20,134 bases of DNA from Mageeibacillus sp. UBA5747 (lineage in GTDB: Bacteria > Bacillota > Clostridia > Saccharofermentanales > UBA5734), in contig DIFN01000018.1 of the NCBI GenBank assembly GCA_002419145.1, positions 1 through 20,134 of the forward strand, read 5' to 3'. Position numbers and translations under genes: made by a program. The notes under the pieces were generated by a model. The model made no database searches. It was not told the DNA's origin and worked only from the letters and a program-made list of their open reading frames with translations. Shown here piece after piece: positions 1-5,943 of this stretch. Every line of letters begins with the position of its first letter. The stretch's first letter is position 1.

Positions 1-134
1 TCATAGATATATTTCACACCTCCGATGCGGCCTTGGTTGCTGATCACGATGAGACGATGATGATGAAAGCTTGACCTGCCTCTTTTTAAATACACATTCT
101 AAAGTTGTTATAGGTCAGAGCCCGGTTTTTCCGG

Positions 135-728
135 TCAGCCTTCCTGCTCGGACACTCCCTGACCTTCTGGGTCGACGATGATATAGGCGGCCTTGCCGTC
201 GAGCATGATTTCATACCACTGGTTGCCGTACCGCGTCTGCTCACCGGTCACCATCTTTTGGATGGTGTATTGTTCTCCAGCAGTCGCAGTTTTAAGAGAT
301 GCTTCTCCCACCCCCGGTATGGGACGGATGTTGTAGCGCTGTCCTTCTTTTATGGTCAGGACCTGGACGGGTGTGGCAGAAGTGGCTGTGGTCACTTGGA
401 TGATGGTGGTGGGTGCGGTTTCGATACTGGCTTCACGATCACCAGCGACCAGGTGCTGGATCAACAGGGCTGCTACCACCAGGATCACCAGCAGCAGGAT
501 GGATAGAACGACCGGTTTACTTAGGACGGGTTTGCGATGGTGCAGGCGATATTCACGAAACTGGCGCGGGTGCCTGACTGGATCATCAGAAAAATCGTCA
601 GCCAAATCGGGTGCGCCTGGATTGGGCACATGGCGTGGCTGGATGTTGAAAAACTCTACGGAGTCAGGGTTTTGGGGATCGCCCTGTGCATCGTGCTGGT
701 TTGCCTGGTCCCATTCTTGATGATCCAT
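135..728 (-). CDS. Membrane-anchored protein with C-terminal SH3-like domain
   Basis: Predicted 197-residue protein of unknown specific role. The first ~65 residues are polar, rich in Asp, Gln, Pro and His, and probably cytoplasmic. One hydrophobic segment (VVLSILLLVILVVAALLI, about residues 74-91) follows a basic stretch, giving a likely N-in, C-out single-pass topology. A Thr-rich linker leads to about 65 residues (GQRYNIRPIPGVGEASL ... QWYEIMLDGKAAYIIVD) that resemble bacterial SH3 (SH3b) domains, which often bind cell wall. The frame stays open upstream to 818, but ATG at 728 is chosen because AGGAGG lies 4 bases before it and the extra residues would run through the promoter. It is divergent from the helicase gene. 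The SH3 assignment is by pattern only; no enzymatic domain is visible. Confidence 0.75.
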   Translation of the reverse strand: MDHQEWDQANQHDAQGDPQNPDSVEFFNIQPRHVPNPGAPDLADDFSDDPVRHPRQFREYRLHHRKPVLSKPVVLSILLLVILVVAALLIQHLVAGDREASIETAPTTIIQVTTATSATPVQVLTIKEGQRYNIRPIPGVGEASLKTATAGEQYTIQKMVTGEQTRYGNQWYEIMLDGKAAYIIVDPEGQGVSEQEG

Positions 729-756
729 AAGCCCTCCTGGATGCAAGTTCATTTCC

Positions 757-785
757 ATTATAATCGAATTAACATGACAGGACAG
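757..785 (-). promoter_or_regulatory. Promoter of the SH3-like protein gene
   Basis: Reading the minus strand there is a perfect -10 box TATAAT (762 to 757). The hexamer 17 bases upstream (CTGTCC, 785 to 780) is a poor -35. The start would fall about 20 bases before the ATG at 728. Confidence 0.5.
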
Positions 786-803
786 GGCCATCTGTGCTAT
801 TAT
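774..803 (+). promoter_or_regulatory. Promoter of the DEAD-box helicase gene
   Basis: ATGACA (774-779), an 18-base spacer and TATTAT (798-803) preceded by TGC (795-797) form an extended -10 promoter. It would give a leader of about 90 bases before the ATG at 902 and overlaps the divergent promoter region, so the two may share regulation. Confidence 0.5.
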
Positions 804-839
804 TAATAAAGAATTCACAATTCATCCGCTTGAACTGAC

Positions 840-872
840 CGCCTTTCCGTTCTGTGGAACAGGCGATTTTTT
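840..872 (+). terminator. Terminator-like hairpin in the helicase leader (attenuator candidate)
   Basis: CGCCT (840-844) pairs with AGGCG (861-865) and GTTC (849-852) with GAAC (857-860) around a TGTG loop, with a TTCC bulge. Six T residues follow at 867-872. No plus-strand gene lies upstream, since the neighbour is divergent. The hairpin therefore sits between the helicase promoter and its start codon and could act as an attenuator or end a short leader RNA. GAAC at 832-835 could compete for GTTC at 849-852. Confidence 0.55.
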
Positions 873-901
873 ATGCAATCCTATAGAAATTTGGAGAAAC
901 A

Positions 902-2299
902 ATGACTTTTACAGAACTGAAAATTGCCCCACCTATCCTCAAAGCCTTAGATCAGGCACATTACAAACACCCGACACCGATTCAAGTCCAGGCAATCCCA
1001 CCCGCTCTCGCCGGGCGTGATTTGCTGGGGTGTGCCCAGACGGGTACGGGCAAAACAGCTGCCTTCGCTGTGCCGACGTTGCAGCGCCTGATGCAAAACA
1101 GCAGACCTGAAAAGCGGCGTATCCGATCCCTGATCCTGACCCCGACACGTGAACTGGCACTGCAAATCCACGAAAGCTTGATTACCTATGGTCAACACAC
1201 GGGCATCCGTTCCTGCGTCATTTTTGGCGGCGTCTCACAGAAGCAGCAGGAAATCGAGTTGCGCCAGGGTGTCGACATCCTCGTCGCAACACCGGGCCGT
1301 CTCCTGGACCTGTTAGGGCAAAAGCTGGTTTCCCTGCAAGACATCGAAATCCTGACGCTTGATGAAGCTGATCGGATGCTCGATATGGGTTTTATCCACG
1401 ATGTGAAACGGATCATTGCCCAAGTTCCGGCCCGCCGCCAGACCCTGTTTTTCTCAGCCACCATGCCGGAAGAAATCGTCAAATTGTCCCATGTGATGCT
1501 GATCGACCCAGTCCATGTTTCGATTTCGCCGGAGTCCCCGACGGTCGAAAAGATCCAGCAGTCTGTCTATTTTGTCGACAAAATCAACAAACGGCATTTG
1601 CTGAGTCATCTGCTCAGTGATCCCAATCTCGATTCTGTCCTGGTTTTTACTCGCACCAAGCATGGCGCAGACCGTGTGGCGCGTGACCTGACCAGGGACC
1701 ATGTTTCAGCTCAGGCCATTCATGGCAACAAATCTCAGAATGCCCGCCAGCGCGCGCTCAGCGATTTCAAGAGCAAATCCACTCGGGTCCTCGTGGCTAC
1801 AGACATTGCAGCACGAGGTATTGATATCGATGGCTTGAATTATGTCGTCAATTTCGATTTGCCGGAGGTTCCTGAGACCTATATCCATCGCATCGGCCGC
1901 TCCGGACGGGCTGGCAATCTAGGCACTTCGCTGTCTTTTTGTGATTTCGAAGAGAAGAAGCTGCTCAAGGATATCGAGAAATTGATCACCAAGCCCATCC
2001 CGGTGATTGATGGCCATCCGTATCCTCTGACTGTGACGACAATCGAACCGAAACAAACGCCAGTCGTCCGCCAGCCAAGACAGCTAAGGCAGCCGAGACA
2101 GCCCGCCGAGCAAGCGTCACAACCGTCCGGATCTGAGCGGCCACTTCAGTCCACTCAGCAACACAGAAGCGAGCGCTCATCACTTCAAGTTCAAACGGTC
2201 CAAACCGAACGCAGGCCACAGTCGACATCAAGACCCAGCGCCAACCGGCCCCAGGAGCGGCAACCTTATGCGCCAGCCAGAAACCGTCAGGGACGCTGA
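902..2299 (+). CDS. DEAD-box ATP-dependent RNA helicase (RhlE/CshA type)
   Basis: 465-residue cytoplasmic RNA helicase that uses ATP to unwind short RNA duplexes, typically in ribosome assembly, mRNA decay or cold adaptation. All family motifs are visible: Q motif PTPIQ (about 24-28), Walker A AQTGTGKT (45-52), PTREL (81-85), GG (109-110), TPGR (130-133), DEAD (154-157), SAT (185-187), ATDIAARGIDID (299-310) and HRIGRSGRAG (329-338). Residues after about 385 form a low-complexity tail rich in Gln, Arg, Pro and Ser, a likely disordered RNA-binding extension as in RhlE-type enzymes. The start ATG has GGAG 5 bases upstream. Its leader contains a terminator-like hairpin, and a zinc-ribbon gene with a long leader lies downstream. 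The family is certain; the orthologue (rhlE, cshA or deaD) is not. Confidence 0.95.
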   Translation: MTFTELKIAPPILKALDQAHYKHPTPIQVQAIPPALAGRDLLGCAQTGTGKTAAFAVPTLQRLMQNSRPEKRRIRSLILTPTRELALQIHESLITYGQHTGIRSCVIFGGVSQKQQEIELRQGVDILVATPGRLLDLLGQKLVSLQDIEILTLDEADRMLDMGFIHDVKRIIAQVPARRQTLFFSATMPEEIVKLSHVMLIDPVHVSISPESPTVEKIQQSVYFVDKINKRHLLSHLLSDPNLDSVLVFTRTKHGADRVARDLTRDHVSAQAIHGNKSQNARQRALSDFKSKSTRVLVATDIAARGIDIDGLNYVVNFDLPEVPETYIHRIGRSGRAGNLGTSLSFCDFEEKKLLKDIEKLITKPIPVIDGHPYPLTVTTIEPKQTPVVRQPRQLRQPRQPAEQASQPSGSERPLQSTQQHRSERSSLQVQTVQTERRPQSTSRPSANRPQERQPYAPARNRQGR

Positions 2300-2341
2300 T
2301 GATTATCAAATGCGATAGTGCTGGCAATATTCATAAAGCAT

Positions 2342-2370
2342 TTGCATTATTTTTCTATATGTGATACGAT
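2342..2370 (+). promoter_or_regulatory. Promoter and long leader of the zinc-ribbon gene
   Basis: TTGCAT (2342-2347), a 17-base spacer and TACGAT (2365-2370) make a good sigma-A promoter. The transcript would carry an unusually long leader of about 125 bases before the ATG at 2503. Such leaders are known for cold-shock genes; any regulatory role here is inference. Confidence 0.55.
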
Positions 2371-2502
2371 GAACAAAGGTCAAACAGACCAGCCGGTTTT
2401 CAAGTCATTTCGCCATCCTGAATAATTGGGATTGAGTCGCTTTGATTCATTGTTTATCGATTGATCACGTAAGTCCTGATTATTTTTAAGGAGGCATCAT
2501 AT

Positions 2503-2679
2503 ATGCCAGAAAAGAACCTCGTTTGTAAAGATTGCGGAGCCACATTCGTCTTCACCGAAGGTGAGCAGGCTTTTTACCAGGAAAAGGGATTCACCAATGA
2601 GCCCACCCGCTGCCCAGATTGCCGTCGCGCCCGCAAGCAGCAGCGCAACAACAACAACAGCTACAACGACCGCTGGTAA
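2503..2679 (+). CDS. Small zinc-ribbon protein (zf-trcl-like, CxxC...CxxC)
   Basis: 58-residue protein. Two CxxC knuckles, CKDC (8-11) and CPDC (37-40), are separated by 25 residues containing FVFTEGEQAFY and KGF. This is the pattern of the small 'probable zinc-ribbon' family (zf-trcl). A basic, Asn-rich tail (RRARKQQRNNNN) follows and could contact nucleic acid. The start ATG has a strong AGGAGG (2489-2494) upstream. The gene is a single cistron, with its own promoter at 2342 and terminator at 2745, between an RNA helicase and a sigma factor. The molecular function of the family is not known to me. Codon use and the strong ribosome binding site suggest high expression. Confidence 0.88.
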   Translation: MPEKNLVCKDCGATFVFTEGEQAFYQEKGFTNEPTRCPDCRRARKQQRNNNNSYNDRW

Positions 2680-2744
2680 GAACCCAGACTCCCTTTGGTG
2701 TCAATCAACGGGAGTGCCCTTGGTAACCGTTATGCAGCAAATTA

Positions 2745-2776
2745 AATGGACCTGGCTGATGGCCAGGTCCATTTTC
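2745..2776 (+). terminator. Rho-independent terminator after the zinc-ribbon gene
   Basis: A perfect 12-base-pair stem, AATGGACCTGGC (2745-2756) with GCCAGGTCCATT (2762-2773), closes a 5-base loop and runs into TTTTC. Confidence 0.88.
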
Positions 2777-2850
2777 ATTCGAAGCAACTGGCAGAGCGCT
2801 TGCTCAGACTAAATGTGTCTGAAGGTTCTGCACAAGGCAGGAGATAGGCC

Positions 2851-3786
2851 ATGTCTACAATTGAGGCAATTGAGATCGCGGAGAATCAAGATCTTGAAAC
2901 AATTTTCCCCTTCCAGGAAGACGATCAAGAACGTGCAGAGGACAGCAATGCCACGCGCATGCCGGATGACCCTGTCAAAATGTACCTGAAAGAAATCGGA
3001 CGGATTCAGTTGCTGTCAAGTCATGATGAAAAGGAATTGGCTATTCGGGCCCAGCAGGGAGACCCCGATGCCAAAACGCAGCTTTGCGAAGCCAATCTGC
3101 GCCTGGTTGTAAGCATCGCCAAGCATTATGTCAATCACGGGATTTCGTTTCTGGATTTGATCCAGGAGGGAAATATCGGCCTGATGCGGGCAGTGGACAA
3201 ATTCGACCCTGCCAAGGGGTTCAAGTTCAGCACCTATGCCACTTGGTGGATCCGCCAGGCAGTTTCACGTGCTATTGCCGATCAGAGCAGGACGATTCGC
3301 GTCCCAGTCCACATGGTCGAATCAATCAACAAAGTCACTCGGACGCACCGGCGCCTGACTCAGATTTATGGACGCGAGCCAGATGATGTTGAACTTGCGG
3401 ATGAACTTGGCATGACCATTGATCGAATCAAGCAGATCCAGCACATTTCACATGAGCCGGTTTCCCTGGACAAACCGATTGGCACGGAGGGCGATAGTCA
3501 GCTGAGAGATTTCATTCCTGACGATGAATCACCTTCGCCGATGGACTTGGCGACCCACTCTTTCCTGAAAGAACAGATCAACCTTGTTCTGAAAACATTG
3601 ACCCCCAGGGAAAGCAAAGTCTTACGCCTGAGGTTTGGCCTGGATGACGGTCGAAGCCGCACTCTGGAAGAGATTGGTCGCGAGTTTAAAGTCACTCGCG
3701 AACGGATTCGCCAGATTGAAGCGAAAGCGCTCCGCAAAATGAGGCATCCCAGCCGCAGTGGCAAACTGCGGGAAAGCCTGGATTGA
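2851..3786 (+). CDS. RNA polymerase sigma factor, RpoD/SigA family (short)
   Basis: 311-residue sigma-70 factor that directs RNA polymerase to -10/-35 promoters. Visible parts: an acidic N-terminus; region 1.2 (DPVKMYLKEIG, 40-50); region 2 (about 81-150) with NLRLVVSIAKHY, DLIQEGNIGLMRAVDKFD and the 2.4 helix STYATWWIRQAVSRAI (127-142); region 3 (about 155-235); and region 4 (about 250-303) with TPRESKVLRLRFGL and the helix-turn-helix TLEEIGREFKVTRERIRQIE. Region 1.1 is absent and the protein is shorter than typical clostridial SigA (about 360 residues or more). It lacks the usual dnaG neighbour. It could be the primary sigma factor or a second RpoD-like factor (group 2). The ATG at 2851 is preceded by AGGAGATAGG. 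Confidence 0.93.
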   Translation: MSTIEAIEIAENQDLETIFPFQEDDQERAEDSNATRMPDDPVKMYLKEIGRIQLLSSHDEKELAIRAQQGDPDAKTQLCEANLRLVVSIAKHYVNHGISFLDLIQEGNIGLMRAVDKFDPAKGFKFSTYATWWIRQAVSRAIADQSRTIRVPVHMVESINKVTRTHRRLTQIYGREPDDVELADELGMTIDRIKQIQHISHEPVSLDKPIGTEGDSQLRDFIPDDESPSPMDLATHSFLKEQINLVLKTLTPRESKVLRLRFGLDDGRSRTLEEIGREFKVTRERIRQIEAKALRKMRHPSRSGKLRESLD

Positions 3787-4198
3787 AGGCCTGTTTACTG
3801 TTTGACTCGTTTTTGCGTTTGGCGCGTCCAGCAAAGCTGAATCGTATCGGCTTTCCCTTATCACGTTTCCGCACGCACCAGCGGATCCTTGATCTATATC
3901 GCCGCATGAATAAGGAACTGTTCACAATCCCCAAGGCGTTTCCTCTTGCCATCTACCACGCGTCCATCCTCCGTCAGGGTATCCGGATCATGCAAGGGAT
4001 CTGTATCGTCTTTCAGAACCGGATTGCACGCAGGTTCAAAGAAGCGAGCGAATTGGTGCGGACCAATGACGGACTGCCGCACACATCATCAATGAAGCAC
4101 ATTTTACCTGCATGTTGCTTGTTATTTACAACTCATGATAGAGAAGAGCGGGGTGTCTGCTGTAAAAAGAAGGTAGCAAAGGATCGAGGTTTTACAGC
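3787..4198 (+). other. 412-base gap with a stem at its right end
   Basis: No convincing gene. A 139-residue frame runs across most of it, but it starts on the last bases of the sigma gene without a ribosome binding site and has no recognisable domain. No clear sigma-gene terminator was found. At the right end GCTGTAAAA (4159-4167) is perfectly complementary to TTTTACAGC (4190-4198), directly abutting the ATG at 4199. The likely ribosome binding site GAGG (4186-4189) lies in the loop. Confidence 0.5.
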
Positions 4199-4786
4199 AT
4201 GAAAAGATTAAACATAGGTGTCGATATCGATGGAACCCTGACAGAGCCCTTTTATTGGTTGCGCCGGGCCAATGATTATTTTGGGACTGCTGTGCGTGAA
4301 GATGAGATCGTTCACTACGAGTATCACGAGGCGCTCGGTGTCAGCCGCAAGCAAAGCGATGTCTTCTATGACCAACTTGGCGCTGTCCTGCACGGGGAGG
4401 CGCAAATCAGGCCTGGTGCTCAGCTGGTCATTAACCGGCTCTTCAAACAGCACTACATCCACTTCATCACGGCCCGGACCGAATCCATGCGACAGGTCAG
4501 CCTGGATTGGTTTAAAAAGTATGACATTCCCCATGACAGCCTGACCTTGCTGGGCAGCACCGACAAGGTGGCGATGGCTAAACGGCTGCGTTGTGACTGG
4601 TTCATTGAAGATCGGTACGAAAATGCCGTGGCTCTGGCCGAAAGAAATATCCCAGTCCTTTTGATCGACTGCTCCTACAATCGCAAGCCATTACCGGACA
4701 ACGTGATCCGGATCCATAGCTGGAGCCAGGTCGAATCCTACATCGACACAACGGTCTCGATGGGAAACTGGGAATTGGCCCTGTAA
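4199..4786 (+). CDS. HAD-family 5'(3')-deoxyribonucleotidase-like protein (YqfW/NT5C type)
   Basis: 195-residue HAD-superfamily hydrolase resembling the NT5C / B. subtilis YqfW group, which dephosphorylates (deoxy)nucleoside monophosphates. Motif I is DIDGT (9-13), with Asp9 the nucleophile and Asp11 the acid/base. Motif II is FITARTE (about 88-94), a Lys lies near KVAMAK (about 121-126), and the acidic motif is WFIEDRYENA (about 133-142). The cap region after motif I (WLRRANDYFG ... VHYEYHEALG) is typical of this small family. The start follows GAGG by 9 bases, with a 9-base-pair inverted repeat ending at the ATG. A terminator follows at 4835. The true substrate cannot be read from sequence. 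Confidence 0.8.
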   Translation: MKRLNIGVDIDGTLTEPFYWLRRANDYFGTAVREDEIVHYEYHEALGVSRKQSDVFYDQLGAVLHGEAQIRPGAQLVINRLFKQHYIHFITARTESMRQVSLDWFKKYDIPHDSLTLLGSTDKVAMAKRLRCDWFIEDRYENAVALAERNIPVLLIDCSYNRKPLPDNVIRIHSWSQVESYIDTTVSMGNWELAL

Positions 4787-4834
4787 CGCGTAAAATTATC
4801 CTGGCACCGTCACTTCCTGGTCCGGAAACGAAGG

Positions 4835-4877
4835 ATCCCTCTGATGACTTTGTAGAGTTCAGACAGGGGGATTTTTT
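4835..4877 (+). terminator. Rho-independent terminator after the nucleotidase gene
   Basis: ATCCC-CTGA (4835-4844) pairs with TCAG-GGGAT (4859-4872) with small bulges and is followed by six T residues (4872-4877). Confidence 0.7.
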
Positions 4878-4900
4878 GCGTCACGAATCGATGTGAGAGC

Positions 4901-5036
4901 GGTTGAGATGCGAATCTCATCACCCAGGAGAGGAGCCAGGAGCTGTTGCTGCTGAACTAGCCGGCACGAACGACTGCCTTGCGCAGGGAAAAGAAGGCTG
5001 CCATCCGTGGCCAGAACAGCTGGTTGATGGGTTTTT
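4901..5036 (+). ncRNA. Structured leader RNA with switchable terminator (riboswitch candidate)
   Basis: Hairpin TGAGAT-GCGA-ATCTCA (4904-4919) has a GNRA tetraloop. Nested helices follow: AGCTGTT (4941-4947) with AACAGCT (5015-5021); GGCACG (4963-4968) with CGTGGCC (5006-5012, one bulge); GCCTT (4976-4980) with AAGGC (4994-4998), separated by a purine-rich internal loop. A competing terminator, CCATC...GGCCAG (5001-5014) with CTGGTTGATGG (5020-5030), runs into GTTTTTC (5031-5037). CATCACCCAG (4918-4927) can pair 9 of 10 bases with CTGGTTGATG (5020-5029). The mutually exclusive folds are the architecture of a transcription-attenuating riboswitch. The ligand class is not identified. The core recalls, from memory only, parts of molybdenum cofactor aptamers; lysine and cobalamin consensus boxes are incomplete. 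Confidence 0.5.
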
Positions 5037-5088
5037 CTGCCCCACTTGCGGGGACATCAAAAGAGCCGTCGGCAAGATCATGTTTCTA

Positions 5089-5132
5089 GATCATGACTAC
5101 GTAAGGGCCAGGTAAAAGTCATGGTCCTTTTT
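5089..5132 (+). terminator. Second terminator-like hairpin in the leader
   Basis: GATCATGACT (5089-5098) pairs in all ten positions (one U-G wobble) with AGTCATGGTC (5117-5126) and is followed by CTTTTTC. It lies 50 bases after the first leader terminator. Between them are the small hairpins CCCC/GGGG (5040-5053) and GCC/GGC (5065-5073). Confidence 0.6.
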
Positions 5133-5174
5133 CATCATCCAAAAAATACACCGGCTTAACGCAATAACGTGGAA

Positions 5175-5261
5175 CTTACCAGGCCATTAAACGGACAAAA
5201 AATGCGCTTGGTAAGCTTGAAGCAGAAGGAAGAGGACTCTAACCAAGCGTGAGGCAAGCTT
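5175..5261 (+). promoter_or_regulatory. Alternative helices around the ribosome binding site of the phospholipase-like gene
   Basis: TGGTAAG (5209-5215) can pair with CTTACCA (5175-5181). The overlapping CGCTTGGT (5205-5212) can instead pair with ACCAAGCG (5242-5249), which ends next to the Shine-Dalgarno GAGG (5251-5254). The two folds exclude each other, and the second would hinder ribosome access. AAGCTT also occurs twice (5213-5218, 5256-5261) and is self-complementary. Regulatory meaning is inference. Confidence 0.4.
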
Positions 5262-5870
5262 ATGAATTTATTTGTCCATTTGAAAATTGCTGCCCGGATT
5301 GCTGACCAGCTTGAACATCTCCATCACATCAAGATCAACCGCTGGGGCTTTTACCTAGGCAATATTTTGCCGGATCTCCAGCATAATCGGATTCCGGAAG
5401 ATCATTTTCTCTCATCTTCCTGGCCGACCATTCAGCGTCTGGCCGAACAGATCCACCCGAAGGCCGACCCGATCCCTGCCGCTGGAATGACATCCTTTCA
5501 CTCCGTGAACATCGGCATGATCTGCCATTTCATCTCGGACTATTTCTGTCACGCCCACACGGAAGCCTTCGGATCGAGTCTGATCCGCCACTTTGTCTAT
5601 GAAGCTCAAATGATGCCCGTATCGATGAAAATGGATCGAACGCTTGTCAACCAGGACTGGGTTGATAGCGACATCGGACACGACTGGGAACAGAACTTGC
5701 TGCGGGCCTTGGCGGATCATCACGTTAAGGCACCTTCCAAGCTGCGTGACATCCAGTTTGCGATCGCCCAGGGGACGCAACTGGCGGCCAGGCTTTGGCC
5801 AGGCTTTGAAAAACCGGATTCCGTTCATCAGCAATTACTCAACGGACTTCTCCCAGTACACCGCAGCTGA
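5262..5870 (+). CDS. Zinc-dependent phospholipase C-like protein
   Basis: 202-residue protein of the zinc-dependent phospholipase C / S1-P1 nuclease-like fold family (PF00882-type). The cue is the spaced His/Asp set: H6, D38 in LPDLQHNRIPEDH, H80, then H89, D93, H97 and H99 in CHFISDYFCHAHTE. Family members coordinate zinc with such residues and cleave phosphoesters. No signal peptide is visible, so the clostridial 'putative hydrolase' members are a better match than secreted toxins. GAGG lies 7 bases before the ATG. The leader upstream (4880-5261) is unusually structured. The gene ends 73 bases before the PhoH gene and could be cotranscribed with it. Substrate unknown. Confidence 0.75.
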   Translation: MNLFVHLKIAARIADQLEHLHHIKINRWGFYLGNILPDLQHNRIPEDHFLSSSWPTIQRLAEQIHPKADPIPAAGMTSFHSVNIGMICHFISDYFCHAHTEAFGSSLIRHFVYEAQMMPVSMKMDRTLVNQDWVDSDIGHDWEQNLLRALADHHVKAPSKLRDIQFAIAQGTQLAARLWPGFEKPDSVHQQLLNGLLPVHRS

Positions 5871-5943
5871 CCCTGCCGGGATAAATCAGGTTCTGCCTGC
5901 GGCACGACTGGTTACACTTTTATGAAAGCTGAGGACTAGAGGC

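Noticed and set aside
1..134. Possible minus-strand gene leaving the left edge (GGAGG at 23-19, ATG at 4-2)
   Set aside because: The spacing of 14 bases is too long and only one codon would be inside the window, so nothing can be said about it.
3783..4202. 139-residue plus-strand frame after the sigma factor gene
   Set aside because: It starts on the last bases of the sigma gene without a ribosome binding site, has no domain-like pattern and is rich in Arg, Cys and Leu as expected of chance frames.
4810..4836. Resemblance to the SRP RNA tip (TCCTGGTCCGGAAACGAAGGA)
   Set aside because: Only a short local similarity; the flanking SRP helix sequences are missing and a gene terminator follows immediately.
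4903..5115. 70-residue plus-strand frame in the structured leader
   Set aside because: It spans two hairpins and a terminator, shows no family pattern, and its CPTC-like motif comes from the CCCC/GGGG hairpin.
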